A DNA stretch of 64,000 nt from Brevundimonas bullata (GCF_014207965.1 NZ_JACHLM010000001.1:310001-374000), one strand, 5' to 3'; shown: positions 36,562 to 45,094, counted from the stretch's first letter. A program made the numbers and translations. Notes: a model not told the origin generated them from the letters alone.

Positions 36562-37020
36562 TCAACGTCGCCCCAGCCACCACCAGGCCCAGGCGACGCC
36601 ATAGCCGATCAGCATCAGGGTCAGCATGGCGAAGGCGCCCGTGGCGGCGTAGGCGGCAGGGTCGGAACGTTCGGAATACCAGGCGGGAATATGGATCGCG
36701 GCGGCCTGCGGCAGCGACGCCATGATCACCAGAACCCCGCCCACGGCCATGCCGCCCGAACCGCCCCAGTACCAAGCCCACTTGTGCGCTTCCTGCGCCG
36801 CCTCGTCGATGGAGGACATCCACTTGAAGCCGACCCACAGGGAGATCAGCATGGTGACCGCGGCGAAGCCCCCGACCGCCCACAGGGCGCCCGCGCTGGA
36901 TGTCACGTCCTGACCCTTGACCTCTAGATAGGCCAGGACGCCGCCCATGATGAAGGCGGCCAGCATGACCAATCCGCAGCCAATGACGGACTGGATGATG
37001 AGTTTACGTTTGCCGGCCAC
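36562..37020 (-). CDS. Four-helix membrane protein paired with an XRE regulator
   Basis: 152 residues from the GTG at 37020, which has AAGGGGG at the right distance; a TTG at 37041 is a weaker alternative. Four hydrophobic segments (IIQSVIGCGLVMLAAFIMGG, LWAVGGFAAVTMLISLWVGF, GMAVGGVLVIMASL, AFAMLTLMLIGYGVAWAWWW). No enzyme motif. The gene and the XRE regulator form a two-gene unit. Confidence 0.75.
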   Translation of the reverse strand: MAGKRKLIIQSVIGCGLVMLAAFIMGGVLAYLEVKGQDVTSSAGALWAVGGFAAVTMLISLWVGFKWMSSIDEAAQEAHKWAWYWGGSGGMAVGGVLVIMASLPQAAAIHIPAWYSERSDPAAYAATGAFAMLTLMLIGYGVAWAWWWLGRR

Positions 37021-37086
37021 GACGCCCCCTTGATCTGACAAGGACGTTTTACACCGTCGGCCGCTGCCGTCAAGCGAGGCAGCGCC

Positions 37087-38307
37087 CTACTCCGCGACAG
37101 GCGCGTTCAGCAGTTCTGGACGGCTGAGGGTGCGCGGCGATTGCTCGACGGCGGGCAGTTCGGGCAGCTCCTTGCCCTCGTGGTCGACCTGCAGGTCCTC
37201 GAAGCGGCGGGCCGAGACCATGACCTGGCTCTCCAGCGAGCCGACGAACTGGTTGTACTTGCCGACGGCGGTTTCCAGCGCCCGGCCGACCGAGGCGGCG
37301 TGGCCGCCCATGACCGACAGGCGCTTGTAAAGCTCCTTGCCCAGCTTGGCGACGTCCTCGGCGTTCTTGGCCTGCTCCTCGGCGCGCCAGCCGTAGGCGA
37401 CGGCCTTGCACAGGGCGAACAGGGTGGTCGGGGTGACGATGACGACGCGCGAGGCCATGGCCTGGGTCATCAGGTCCGGCTCGTGATCCAGGGCGGCGGA
37501 CAGGAAGGCGTCGCCGGGCACGAACATGGCGACGAAGTCGGGACTGGGCTTGAACTGGTCCTGATAGGCCTTGGACGACAGCTGGCGCACGTGGGTCTTC
37601 ATGCTGGCGGCGGTGCGGGCCGACATGGCCTTGCCTTGGGCTTCCTCGTCGCCGTCGGCCTCGTCGGCGAAGGCCAAGGAGACCTTGGCGTCGATGACGA
37701 ACATGCCGCCGCCGGGCAGTTTGACGATAAAGTCGGGGCGCTGCTGACGGCCCTCGTCATTGGCCGAGGAGTTCTGCTCCTCGAAGTCGAAGCGCCCGGC
37801 CATGCCGGCGGCCTCCAGCACATTGCGGCAGGTCTGCTCGCCCCAGCGGCCGCGACGCCCGGTGTTGCCCTTCAGGGCCTCGGTCAGACGGCGCGCCTCG
37901 TCGCGGGTGGCGGTCGAGGCGGTCATCAGGGCGGCCAACTGCTCCTTCAGCCCGCCGGTGTCCTCGGCGCGGGTCTTCTCCAGGGCGGCGACGTGCTCCT
38001 GAAACTTGGCCAGGGTTTCGGAGACGGGCTTGAGCTGGGCCTCCATCCGTTCACGGGCGACGCGGTCCTGGGCCTGAAAGGTCTCGGTGGCGCGGGCCAC
38101 CAGCTTGGTCGCCACGGCCTCCGCCGACTGCGAGGCCTGAGCCTTGAGGAACTCCGCCATGGAATCGCGGCTCTCCTCCATCAGCTCCAGCCGGGCGTCG
38201 GCGGCGTCGAGCGCGCCTTTCGTCTTCTGCCAGCCCATGAAGGCCCAGAAGAAGCCGGCGACAGCGGCCACAGCGACGACCAGCAGGATGAGTTCGAGCG
38301 TGTTCAT
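37087..38307 (-). CDS. rmuC: RmuC-family DNA recombination protein
   Basis: 406 residues: an N-terminal membrane anchor, a long coiled coil (residues ~30-150) and the RmuC core (RRGRWGEQTCRNVLEAAGM, QQRPDFIVKLPGGGMFVIDAKV, LSSKAYQDQFKPSPDFVAMF) which contains a PD-(D/E)XK-like nuclease fold. It limits recombination between inverted repeats. It is monocistronic, with the REP region downstream of its start. Confidence 0.92.
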   Translation of the reverse strand: MNTLELILLVVAVAAVAGFFWAFMGWQKTKGALDAADARLELMEESRDSMAEFLKAQASQSAEAVATKLVARATETFQAQDRVARERMEAQLKPVSETLAKFQEHVAALEKTRAEDTGGLKEQLAALMTASTATRDEARRLTEALKGNTGRRGRWGEQTCRNVLEAAGMAGRFDFEEQNSSANDEGRQQRPDFIVKLPGGGMFVIDAKVSLAFADEADGDEEAQGKAMSARTAASMKTHVRQLSSKAYQDQFKPSPDFVAMFVPGDAFLSAALDHEPDLMTQAMASRVVIVTPTTLFALCKAVAYGWRAEEQAKNAEDVAKLGKELYKRLSVMGGHAASVGRALETAVGKYNQFVGSLESQVMVSARRFEDLQVDHEGKELPELPAVEQSPRTLSRPELLNAPVAE

Positions 38308-38343
38308 GCTCCGTTCCTAGCCGGAGTCGGACCCCGTTAAAAG

Positions 38344-38549
38344 CGCCCTCTCCCAATGGGAGAGGGCTTGAGCGCACGAGAGCGTCAGCGATCGTTCTTG
38401 CGCGAAAGGGTGAGGGTTCAAGGGTGAAGTCGGTCGAAGGCCGCTGCGCGACGGCTTACGCCGACTGACAGAGACGGCCCTCACCCTTTCGCCTGGCGGA
38501 TCGCCTTCGGCTCTCCGAGGCTCAAGCCCTCTCCCATCGGGAGAGGGAA
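38344..38549. repeat. REP pair (REPIN-like) between rmuC and recR
   Basis: The arms CCCTCTCCCAATGGGAGAGGG (left) and CCCTCTCCCATCGGGAGAGGG (right) are inverted copies about 150 bases apart. Between them are ACCCTTTCGC-type segments in opposite orientation. No gene lies in between. Confidence 0.8.
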
Positions 38550-38552
38550 ATG

Positions 38553-39170
38553 TTAAGCGGGCCGCCTCGCCCGCAGGGCCTGGATGATGGTGCCGTCGTC
38601 CAGCCAGTCCAGTTCGCCGCCGACGGGGACGCCGCGCGCCAGAGAGGTGACCTCCACGCCCGCCGCTGACAGGCGTTCGGCCAGATAATGCGCCGTGGTC
38701 TGGCCGTCGACGGTGGCGGGCAGGGCCAGGACGACCTCGCGCGCTTCGCCGCCCCCCATCTCGCCTCCCCTGACGCGGCCAATCAGTTCGGCGATACGCA
38801 ACTGTTCGGGACCGACGCCGTCCAGGGCCGACAGCAGGCCGCCCAGGACATGATACTTGCCGCGAAAAGCGCCGGAGCGCTCCATGGCCCAAAGGGCGCC
38901 GGCCTCCTCGACCACGCAGATCAGGGCGTTGTCGCGGCTGGTGTCGGAACAGATCGAGCAGGGATCGCGCGTGTCGGGCGCGGCGCAGATCGAGCAGTTG
39001 ACGACCTTGGCCGCCGTCTCGGTCAACGAGGCGGCCAGCGGCACGAGAAGCTGCTCGCGCCGCTTCAACAGGGCCAGGGCCGCGCGCCGGGCCGAGCGCG
39101 GGCCCATGCCCGGCAGCTTGGCCAGCAGGCTGATGAGCCGTTCGATTTCCGGCCCGGCGGAAGCGGCCAT
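38553..39170 (-). CDS. recR: Recombination protein RecR
   Basis: 205 residues from the ATG at 39170. Acts with RecF/RecO in daughter-strand gap repair. The HhH (LAKLPGMGPRSARRAAL), Cys4 zinc finger (CSICAAPDTRDPCSIC) and Toprim domain (LICVVEEAGALWAMERSGAF, then EVVLALPATVDGQTTAHYLAE) are in order. It overlaps the ybaB stop by one base, so the two are cotranslated. Confidence 0.96.
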   Translation of the reverse strand: MAASAGPEIERLISLLAKLPGMGPRSARRAALALLKRREQLLVPLAASLTETAAKVVNCSICAAPDTRDPCSICSDTSRDNALICVVEEAGALWAMERSGAFRGKYHVLGGLLSALDGVGPEQLRIAELIGRVRGGEMGGGEAREVVLALPATVDGQTTAHYLAERLSAAGVEVTSLARGVPVGGELDWLDDGTIIQALRARRPA

Positions 39171-39499
39171 CAGAAGAGTTTCGGCATTCCGGGAATGTTC
39201 ATCCCGGCCATGGGGCCGGCGGCCTCGCGCATCAGGGCGCTGTTGACCTCGTCCAGCTTGCGCTTGGCGTCGGCGTGAGCGGCGACGATCAGGTCGGCTA
39301 GGATCTCGCCCTCGCCGGGCGTCATCAGGCTGTCGTCGATCTTCACGGCGGTGATCTCGCCGGGGCCTTTCAGGGCGATGGTGACAAGGCCGCCGCCAGA
39401 GGTGCCCTCGGCAGTGGTTTCGGCCATCTTGGCCTGGGCGTCCTGCAGCTTTTGCTGCATGGCCTGGGCCTGTTGCATCAGGGCGTTGAGGTCTTTCAT
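39170..39499 (-). CDS. ybaB: YbaB/EbfC-family nucleoid-associated protein
   Basis: 109 residues. Small dimeric DNA-binding protein: N-terminal LMQQAQAMQQKLQDAQAKMA, GLVTIALKGPGEITAVKIDDSL and ILADLIVAAHADAKRKLDE. It normally sits between dnaX and recR. Here dnaX is on the same strand but a plus-strand nitroreductase lies in between. Confidence 0.93.
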   Translation of the reverse strand: MKDLNALMQQAQAMQQKLQDAQAKMAETTAEGTSGGGLVTIALKGPGEITAVKIDDSLMTPGEGEILADLIVAAHADAKRKLDEVNSALMREAAGPMAGMNIPGMPKLF

Positions 39500-39600
39500 C
39501 CCCTCTAGATAGGGCGATCCGCGGCTCGGCTCCAGCCCCCGCGACAGAAGGCCCCCAGAACGCCGGCCGACATCCGCAACAGTTTTTGTATGGATTGCCC

Positions 39601-39629
39601 TTGACCTGATCGACGGATGAGCCAAATAG
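39601..39629 (+). promoter_or_regulatory. Candidate promoter of the nitroreductase gene
   Basis: TTGACC at 39601-39606 and AAATAG at 39624-39629 are 17 bases apart. The -10 match is weak, but the palindrome at 39628-39646 overlaps the expected start, which fits a repressor-controlled promoter. Confidence 0.35.
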
Positions 39630-39646
39630 CAACCATACAAGTTGCT
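39628..39646. promoter_or_regulatory. Palindromic operator before the nitroreductase gene
   Basis: AGCAAC-N7-GTTGCT is a perfect 6-base inverted repeat 24 bases before the ATG at 39670. HxlR- or MarR-type redox regulators often control nitroreductases through such sites; no such regulator is in the window, so it would be encoded elsewhere. Confidence 0.5.
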
Positions 39647-39669
39647 AATCCTGTTCAGGAGGTTCTCCC

Positions 39670-40284
39670 ATGGCTTTCGACGCCCTTCCCGCCCGCGACG
39701 TTCCGGTGTCCGACACCGTTCTGGCCCAGCTGTTCACCGAGGCGCGCACGCGCAACGGCTGGAGCGACCGGCCGGTGTCCGAAGACATCATCCGGAAGCT
39801 CTACGACCTGACCAAGTTCGGCCCGACGGCGGTGAACGCCACGCCGGCGCGCTTCGTCTTCGTCACCTCGCCTGAGGCCAAGGCCCGTCTGTCCGTCCAC
39901 ATGAGCGAGGGCAACCGCGCCAAGACCCTGGCTGCGCCGGTCAACCTGATCATCGGTCAGGACATCGATTTCCACGACACCCTGCCCAAGCTGTTCCCGC
40001 ACGCGCCGGGCGCCCGCGACTGGTTCCTGGACGAGGCCGGTCGTCGGGAGGCCGCCTTCCGCAACGCCTCGCTGCAGGGCGGTTACCTGACCATCGCGGC
40101 CCGCGCCCTGGGTCTGGATGTGGGTCCGATGTCGGGCTTTGACGCGGCCGGCGTGAAGGCCGACTTCTTCCCGGACAGCAAGGTCGAGCCGAACTTCATC
40201 ATGAACCTGGGCTACGGCACGGACGAGAACCTGTTCCCGCGCTCGCCCCGCCTCGACTTCGAGGAAGCCGCGCAGATTCTGTAA
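39670..40284 (+). CDS. RutE/HadB-type nitroreductase (malonic semialdehyde reductase-like)
   Basis: 204 residues. FMN-dependent nitroreductase fold: [37 protein letters not shown] and [20 protein letters not shown], then [12 protein letters not shown]. The sequence pattern matches the RutE-type group that reduces malonic semialdehyde in uracil breakdown, but no other rut gene is here. It has its own AGGAGG ribosome site and a palindromic operator. It separates ybaB from dnaX. Confidence 0.88.
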   Translation: MAFDALPARDVPVSDTVLAQLFTEARTRNGWSDRPVSEDIIRKLYDLTKFGPTAVNATPARFVFVTSPEAKARLSVHMSEGNRAKTLAAPVNLIIGQDIDFHDTLPKLFPHAPGARDWFLDEAGRREAAFRNASLQGGYLTIAARALGLDVGPMSGFDAAGVKADFFPDSKVEPNFIMNLGYGTDENLFPRSPRLDFEEAAQIL

Positions 40285-40292
40285 GCCAGTGA

Positions 40293-40386
40293 TCGTCATC
40301 CCGGACGGCGCGCAGCGCCGATCCGGGACCGCCCAAGACGCCGCGTTTCCCGCGGTCCCGGACAGCCCTGCGGGCTTCCGGGCTGA
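40293..40386. repeat. CCGGGATGAC-type inverted repeat pair
   Basis: GTCATCCCGG...GATCCGGGACCGC and GCGGTCCCGGACAGCC...TTCCGGGCTGAC form two inverted units downstream of the nitroreductase and just before the dnaX stop. It is a different repeat family from the GGGGAGGG type. Confidence 0.7.
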
Positions 40387-40389
40387 CGG

Positions 40390-42252
40390 CTAATCCTCTT
40401 CGCCGACCTCGTCGTCTTCCGGGATGGCGGGCATTTCCACCGCCGGCGCCAGGGTCTTGATGTCCTTGATCTCGGCGCCGGGGAAGGCCTGCATGATGGA
40501 GACGACGAAGGGGTCCGCCTCGACCGCCGCACGGCGGGCGGAGCGGGCCTTTTTCTCGACCTCGATCAGGGTCTCGCCGCCGCCCTGACCATTGGCGGCG
40601 ATCAGCCAGGTGCGGCCGGTCCATTCCTTGAGCCGCGAGGCCAGACGCCGCGCCAGATCGACGGGCGAGCCCTGTGCGGGTTCATAGACGATGGCGCCCG
40701 GCTTGAACGACACCGGCCGGACGTAGCGTTCCACGTCCATCTGCAGCGTGATTTCACGCTTCTCGCCGATCAGGGCGACCACCGCCTCGAAGGTCTGCGG
40801 GTCGGGCAGGGCCGGCTGGGCCATGGGCCGCGCCGCCAGCATGGCCGAGGCGCCGCCGCCTCCGCCGCCGCCGCGCGGACCGCCCGCGCCGCCGCCGCCC
40901 GGCAGGGTCCCGCCCGACTGGATGGCCTTCAGCGCCTCTTCCGGGCCGGGCAGGTCAGCGGCGTAGGCCAGGCGGACGATGGCCATTTCCACGGCGTCGG
41001 CGGGGTTGGGCGCGCGCCGCACCTCGTCCAGGGCTTTCAACAGCATCTGCCAGGTCCGCGACAGGGTTCCGGCGGAGATGGCCGCCCCCAACGCCGTCAG
41101 TTTCTGCGCCTGATCATTGGGCAGGCGGGTGGCGTTGGGGCCCAGCATCTTGGCGACCGACGCCGCGTGGCAGTGCTCCAGCAGGTCGTTCGTCACCTGC
41201 ACCGGATCGGCGCCATAGCCGTAGAGGGTGCGGAAGTTTTCCAGCGCCTCGGCCGTGCGCCCGGCCATGACGGATTCGAACAGGGCGATGGTCTGGGTGC
41301 GGTCGGCCAGACCCAGCATGTCGCGCACGGTCGCCGTCTGCACCGTCGCCCCGCTCTCGGCCTGAACCAGAGCCTGATCCAGCAAGGACAGGCCGTCGCG
41401 GACCGAACCCTCGGCGGCGCGGGAAATCAGCGCCAGCGCCTCCTGCTCGATCTTCATGCCTTCGCGGTCGGCGATGCGGCCCAGGTGGCCGACCAGGACC
41501 TCGGGCTCGACACGGCGCAGGTCGAAACGCTGGCAGCGCGACAGGATGGTCACCGGGACCTTGCGGATTTCGGTGGTGGCGAAGATGAATTTGGCGTGGG
41601 GCGGCGGCTCTTCCAGCGTCTTCAGCAGGGCGTTGAACGCCTGCGTCGACAGCATGTGAACCTCGTCGAGGACATAGACCTTGTAGCGGGCCTCGACCGG
41701 CGCGTAGCGGACGCTCTCCAGGATGTCGCGGATGTCGTTGACGCCGGTGTGGCTGGCGGCGTCCATCTCCATGACGTCCATGTGCTGGCCGGCCATGATG
41801 GAGGCGTCGTGGCGACCGTGCGCCGTCAGGCTCAGCGACGGCTTGTCGATGACGTCGGTTTCGTTGTTCAGGGCCCGGGCCAGCAGACGGGCAGTCGTCG
41901 TCTTGCCGACGCCCCGCACCCCGGTCAGCATGAAGGCGTGGGCGATACGGCCGGTGGCGAAGGCGTTGGTCAGCGTCCTGACCATGGCCTCCTGGCCGAT
42001 CAGGTCCTCGAAGGTGCGCGGGCGGTATTTGCGCGCCAGAACCTTATAGGCGCCGTCGTCGGCGGGCTCGTCCGCGAAGGGCTCGGCCTTGGCCGGAGCG
42101 GGTGCGGGCGTTGGGGCGGATTCGGCGCCCGGGGTCGCTACAGGCTCGGGCGCAGCCGGGGGCGCGCCGAACATGTCGTCGGTGTTCTCGTCCCGCTCGG
42201 GAACGTCCTCCTCCCAGGGAGGGCCATCAAGACTCGGATCGACGTCGCTCAT
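40390..42252 (-). CDS. dnaX: DNA polymerase III subunit gamma/tau
   Basis: 620 residues. Clamp-loader AAA+ subunit: KYRPRTFEDLIGQ, Walker A GVRGVGKTTTARLLARAL, Walker B VYVLDEVHML and the sensor SRCQRFDLRR. The region where many DnaX proteins carry four zinc-binding cysteines (before MDVMEMDAASHTG) has none here. An N-terminal acidic Pro/Ala extension of ~65 residues precedes the first conserved motif, and a Gly-rich run (~residues 445-470) links to the tau part. ybaB and recR follow on the same strand after the nitroreductase. Confidence 0.95.
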   Translation of the reverse strand: MSDVDPSLDGPPWEEDVPERDENTDDMFGAPPAAPEPVATPGAESAPTPAPAPAKAEPFADEPADDGAYKVLARKYRPRTFEDLIGQEAMVRTLTNAFATGRIAHAFMLTGVRGVGKTTTARLLARALNNETDVIDKPSLSLTAHGRHDASIMAGQHMDVMEMDAASHTGVNDIRDILESVRYAPVEARYKVYVLDEVHMLSTQAFNALLKTLEEPPPHAKFIFATTEIRKVPVTILSRCQRFDLRRVEPEVLVGHLGRIADREGMKIEQEALALISRAAEGSVRDGLSLLDQALVQAESGATVQTATVRDMLGLADRTQTIALFESVMAGRTAEALENFRTLYGYGADPVQVTNDLLEHCHAASVAKMLGPNATRLPNDQAQKLTALGAAISAGTLSRTWQMLLKALDEVRRAPNPADAVEMAIVRLAYAADLPGPEEALKAIQSGGTLPGGGGAGGPRGGGGGGGASAMLAARPMAQPALPDPQTFEAVVALIGEKREITLQMDVERYVRPVSFKPGAIVYEPAQGSPVDLARRLASRLKEWTGRTWLIAANGQGGGETLIEVEKKARSARRAAVEADPFVVSIMQAFPGAEIKDIKTLAPAVEMPAIPEDDEVGEED

Positions 42253-42333
42253 GATCCTGTCTTAGCGCGCGCAAGCCGCCAGCGCATCCTCCGCTTGGCC
42301 GATATGCACCGTCAATCGCGCAGCCGCGTCACG

Positions 42334-42384
42334 GCGCTGACGCCTGGGTCCCCGGGTCGCCCTGCGGGCGCCCGAGGATGACGG
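42334..42384. repeat. Short GC-rich inverted repeat upstream of dnaX
   Basis: GACGCCTGGGTCCCCGGGTC, GCCCTGCGGGCG and a GAGGATGACGG end lie between DUF3597 and dnaX. It resembles the repeat at 40293-40386 in its ATGAC and GGGTCCCCGGGTC parts. Confidence 0.45.
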
Positions 42385-42398
42385 CAGAAGGGGTAGCC

Positions 42399-42800
42399 TT
42401 ACAGATCGGTGGGCAGACGGCCGCCGTTGTCGCGGATCTTCTGAATCACCTGGGCGTGCAGCCAGATATTCATCGCGGCGCTGTCGGACTTGTCGCCGGT
42501 ATAGCCCAGCTCGTCGGCCAGTTCCTTGCGCTCGGCCAGCGAGGATTCCAGCCCGACCAGCTTCATCAGGTCGACGATGGAGGTGCGCCAGTTCAGCTTT
42601 TGCGCCTTCTGGTCGTTCATGAAGTCGAGGATGCCGGCGACATCGACCTCAGGCGCGGGCTGGGGCGCGGTGGCGGCGGCGGCCGTGACCTGGGGCTGGA
42701 CGGGGGCTGCGGTCGGCGCGGGCGCGACCGGCGCGGCGGGGGCCGGCTCTGCCTTCTTTTTCTTGAAGATGCCGCCGAGGATGGACCCGAGAACGCTCAT
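42399..42800 (-). CDS. DUF3597-family protein
   Basis: 133 residues. N-terminal KKKK and Pro/Ala-rich segment, then the conserved DUF3597 core: LDFMNDQKAQKLNWRTSIVD, LMKLVGLESSLAERKELADE and MNIWLHAQVIQKIRDNGG. The domain is uncharacterised, and its resemblance to a LysM/helix-type fold is only a suggestion. It is upstream of dnaX in transcription order. Confidence 0.87.
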   Translation of the reverse strand: MSVLGSILGGIFKKKKAEPAPAAPVAPAPTAAPVQPQVTAAAATAPQPAPEVDVAGILDFMNDQKAQKLNWRTSIVDLMKLVGLESSLAERKELADELGYTGDKSDSAAMNIWLHAQVIQKIRDNGGRLPTDL

Positions 42801-42974
42801 TCGCCTGCTCCTGAAAGGTGAAGTCCTTTCAGCGGGCCAGAGCGATTCCGGTTCCGTGAAGCTTGCGAGACGTCGCCAAGAGCCCTGCTAAAAAACAGAG
42901 TCCAATTCGTCTGAATAGTCTGAAAATCGCGCTCAAGCGGCGAGCGACCGAGTCGCGAGCGTAGCGCAAAAAAG

Positions 42975-43066
42975 GAGGTAGAGACCGCGACCCGAAGGTG
43001 AATTCGTTGTGGCTGCTGCCTTCCGGCCCTGACCAGGTTGGCGAAGCCTTCGCCCGCGATCTCCGA
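42975..43066 (-). ncRNA. ffs: 4.5S signal recognition particle RNA
   Basis: The minus strand carries GGTCAGGGCCGGAAGGCAGCAGCC-like apical SRP domain (GGTCAGGGCCGG and GGCAGCAGCC). The 5' GAGATCGCG pairs with the 3' CGCGGTCTC. A T6 run at 42968-42973 follows as terminator. The length, about 92 nt, is typical of the small bacterial SRP RNA. Confidence 0.94.
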
Positions 43067-43072
43067 GGAGGG

Positions 43073-43100
43073 ATATGACGGTTGGCGACGCGGGAATCAA
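43073..43100 (-). promoter_or_regulatory. Promoter for the SRP RNA
   Basis: On the minus strand TTGATT (43095-43100) and TCATAT (43073-43078) are spaced 16 bases and place the start at ~43066, in agreement with the folded RNA. Confidence 0.55.
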
Positions 43101-43141
43101 GACCCCTCCCCGCGTCGTCTTGTCGGGGGTATGAAGCGGCC

Positions 43142-44062
43142 ATGTCCCATACCCACGTCTTCTCCGGCAATCCGCTCGACCGCTCGGGCGACCTTCGCAA
43201 CGACATCGCCTGGCTGGGCGAGCAGGAAGCCAATCCCGAGGCCCTGGCCATGGTGCTGTGGGAGGGACGGCCCCTGGTCGAGGATCATGAGGGCGGACAG
43301 CGCCTGGTCTGGTTGGCGCTGGGCCATGCGCGCGATCTGGTCCCGGACCGCGATCTCTTCCTGGGCCTGTGGAAGGGGGCGCCGGTCTTCGCCATCGAGT
43401 TCGAGGGCTCCATCGACCCGACCAGCGGTCCCGCCGGCGGCCTGGGTCAGTTCATCGAGATGCGCGCGGCGGCGGCGGCCCTGCCGGAAGCCGATGTGGC
43501 CATCGCGGGCACGGCCAAGAGCCTGTTCGACTGGCGCCGTCGTCACGGCTTCTGCGCCGCCTGCGGCAAGGCCACGGATCAGGCCTCGGGCGGCTGGCGG
43601 CGGGTCTGTGCGGCCTGCGGGGTCGAGCATTTTCCGCGCGTCGATCCGGTCGTCATCATGCTGCCGGTCTATAAGGGCGGCGCCGAACCGCGCTGCCTGC
43701 TGGGGCGTCAGGCCGCCTGGCCCGAGGGTCGGATGTCGGCCCTGGCCGGCTTCATGGAGCCGGGCGAATCCATCGAGGAGGCCTGCGCCCGCGAGGTGAT
43801 GGAGGAGGCGGGGCTGACGGTGTCGGGCGTGGCCTATCATTCGAGCCAGCCCTGGCCCTTCCCGGCCCAGCTCATGATCGGCCTGATCGCCGAGGTCACG
43901 GACGACAACGCCGCCCCGGATCAGACCGAGCTGGAGGCCGTGGCCTGGCTGACGCGAGCCGAGGCGCGGGCGGTGCTGGCCGGGACGCATGGGACGATCC
44001 ATGCGCCGCCGCCGTTCGCGATCGCGCGGCGGTTGCTGGAGGCGTGGGCGGAGGGGGAGTAG
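43142..44062 (+). CDS. nudC: NAD+ diphosphatase NudC
   Basis: 306 residues from the ATG at 43142. Zinc ribbon CAACG...CAACG (residues ~138-160), then the Nudix box GFMEPGESIEEACAREVMEE-AG. The SQPWPFPAQLMIG signature that follows is typical of NADH pyrophosphatases of the NudC type, which also decap NAD-RNA. The gene is followed by a REP pair. Confidence 0.95.
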   Translation: MSHTHVFSGNPLDRSGDLRNDIAWLGEQEANPEALAMVLWEGRPLVEDHEGGQRLVWLALGHARDLVPDRDLFLGLWKGAPVFAIEFEGSIDPTSGPAGGLGQFIEMRAAAAALPEADVAIAGTAKSLFDWRRRHGFCAACGKATDQASGGWRRVCAACGVEHFPRVDPVVIMLPVYKGGAEPRCLLGRQAAWPEGRMSALAGFMEPGESIEEACAREVMEEAGLTVSGVAYHSSQPWPFPAQLMIGLIAEVTDDNAAPDQTELEAVAWLTRAEARAVLAGTHGTIHAPPPFAIARRLLEAWAEGE

Positions 44063-44069
44063 GCGCCGC

Positions 44070-44220
44070 GCCTCTCCCTCCCCTTCATGGGGAGGGTGGC
44101 TGACGCGAAGCGGCAGACGGGTGGGGGCGCTTGAGCAAGTCAGACGCGGCGTTCCGTGTCGCCGCGCCCTCCCCACCCGGTCGCTGCGCGACCACCCTCC
44201 CCATGAAGGGGAGGGAGAAA
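44070..44220. repeat. REP pair (REPIN-like) between convergent nudC and kdsB
   Basis: Left unit CTCTCCCTCCCCTTCATGGGGAGGG, GCTGACGCGAAGCGG and GGGTGGGGGCG; right unit inverted, GCCCTCCCCACCCGGTCGC, GCGCGACCACCC and ATGAAGGGGAGGGAGAAAG. The units lie about 40 bases apart. Confidence 0.9.
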
Positions 44221-44226
44221 GCAGGT

Positions 44227-44949
44227 TCAGGCCAGCCTTCTGGCCGCTTCCAGATCCGCCGGATTGTCCACCGACAGCGGGGCGTCCGCGATCACCGAGG
44301 CCCAGATTTGCAGGCCCATTTCCAGGGCGCGTAACTGCTCCAGCTTTTCGCGCTTTTCCAGCGGCGACGGGGGAGCGGCGCAGAAGCGCATCAGAGCTTC
44401 GCGGCGATAACCGTAGACGCCGACGTGGCGCCAGATCGGGCCGTCGCCGTAAAGCGTTGAGCGGGTGAAGTAGAGAGCCCGCCCGCTGGTCTGCCCTTCC
44501 GGCAAGGCCAGGACCGCCTTGACCACGTCGGGATTGGTGCGGTCAGAGATCTCGGCTTCAGCCGCGACCAGGGTGGCGATGTCGCAGGCCGATTCTCGCG
44601 CCAGCAGATCGGCGCAGGCCCGCGCCAGATCGGGCGAGGCGAAGGGCATGTCGCCCTGGATGTTGATGACCAGATCGTGGGCGGCGTCGGGATCGACTGC
44701 CTCGACCGCCGCCCGGATGCGGTCCGAGCCGCTGGGCAGGTCAGGATCGGTCAGCACGGCCAGCCCGCCCGCCGCCTCGACCGCCTCGACGATTTCGGGA
44801 TCGCCCGCCGCCACGGCGACGCGAAACCCGGACAGGGCCGCCTGTTCCCAGGCGCGCACGATCATCGGCTTGCCGCCGATATCGGCCAGCGGCTTGCCCG
44901 GCAAACGGGTCGCCGCCATGCGAGCGGGTATCAATATCAGCGGATTCAT
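44227..44949 (-). CDS. kdsB: 3-deoxy-manno-octulosonate cytidylyltransferase KdsB
   Basis: 240 residues from the ATG at 44949. Activates Kdo with CTP for lipopolysaccharide. Conserved motifs: LILIPARMAATRLPGKPLAD, TDPDLPSGSDRIRAAVE, DLVINIQGDMPFASP, and PIWRHVGVYGYRREAL. It is divergent from cycM. Its stop lies 7 bases from the REP pair. Confidence 0.95.
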   Translation of the reverse strand: MNPLILIPARMAATRLPGKPLADIGGKPMIVRAWEQAALSGFRVAVAAGDPEIVEAVEAAGGLAVLTDPDLPSGSDRIRAAVEAVDPDAAHDLVINIQGDMPFASPDLARACADLLARESACDIATLVAAEAEISDRTNPDVVKAVLALPEGQTSGRALYFTRSTLYGDGPIWRHVGVYGYRREALMRFCAAPPSPLEKREKLEQLRALEMGLQIWASVIADAPLSVDNPADLEAARRLA

Positions 44950-45094
44950 CGACTTGACGCGTCCTGTGACGCCCGGAAACACCCGGGCCGGTTGCGAAGG
45001 TCGCGCTAGCGTGTAAGAGACGCCCACGCAAGAATATGCCTGACACCGCTTCCGTGGTGGGGGGGCTCATTAGATACGGGAAGCGACGACGCGC

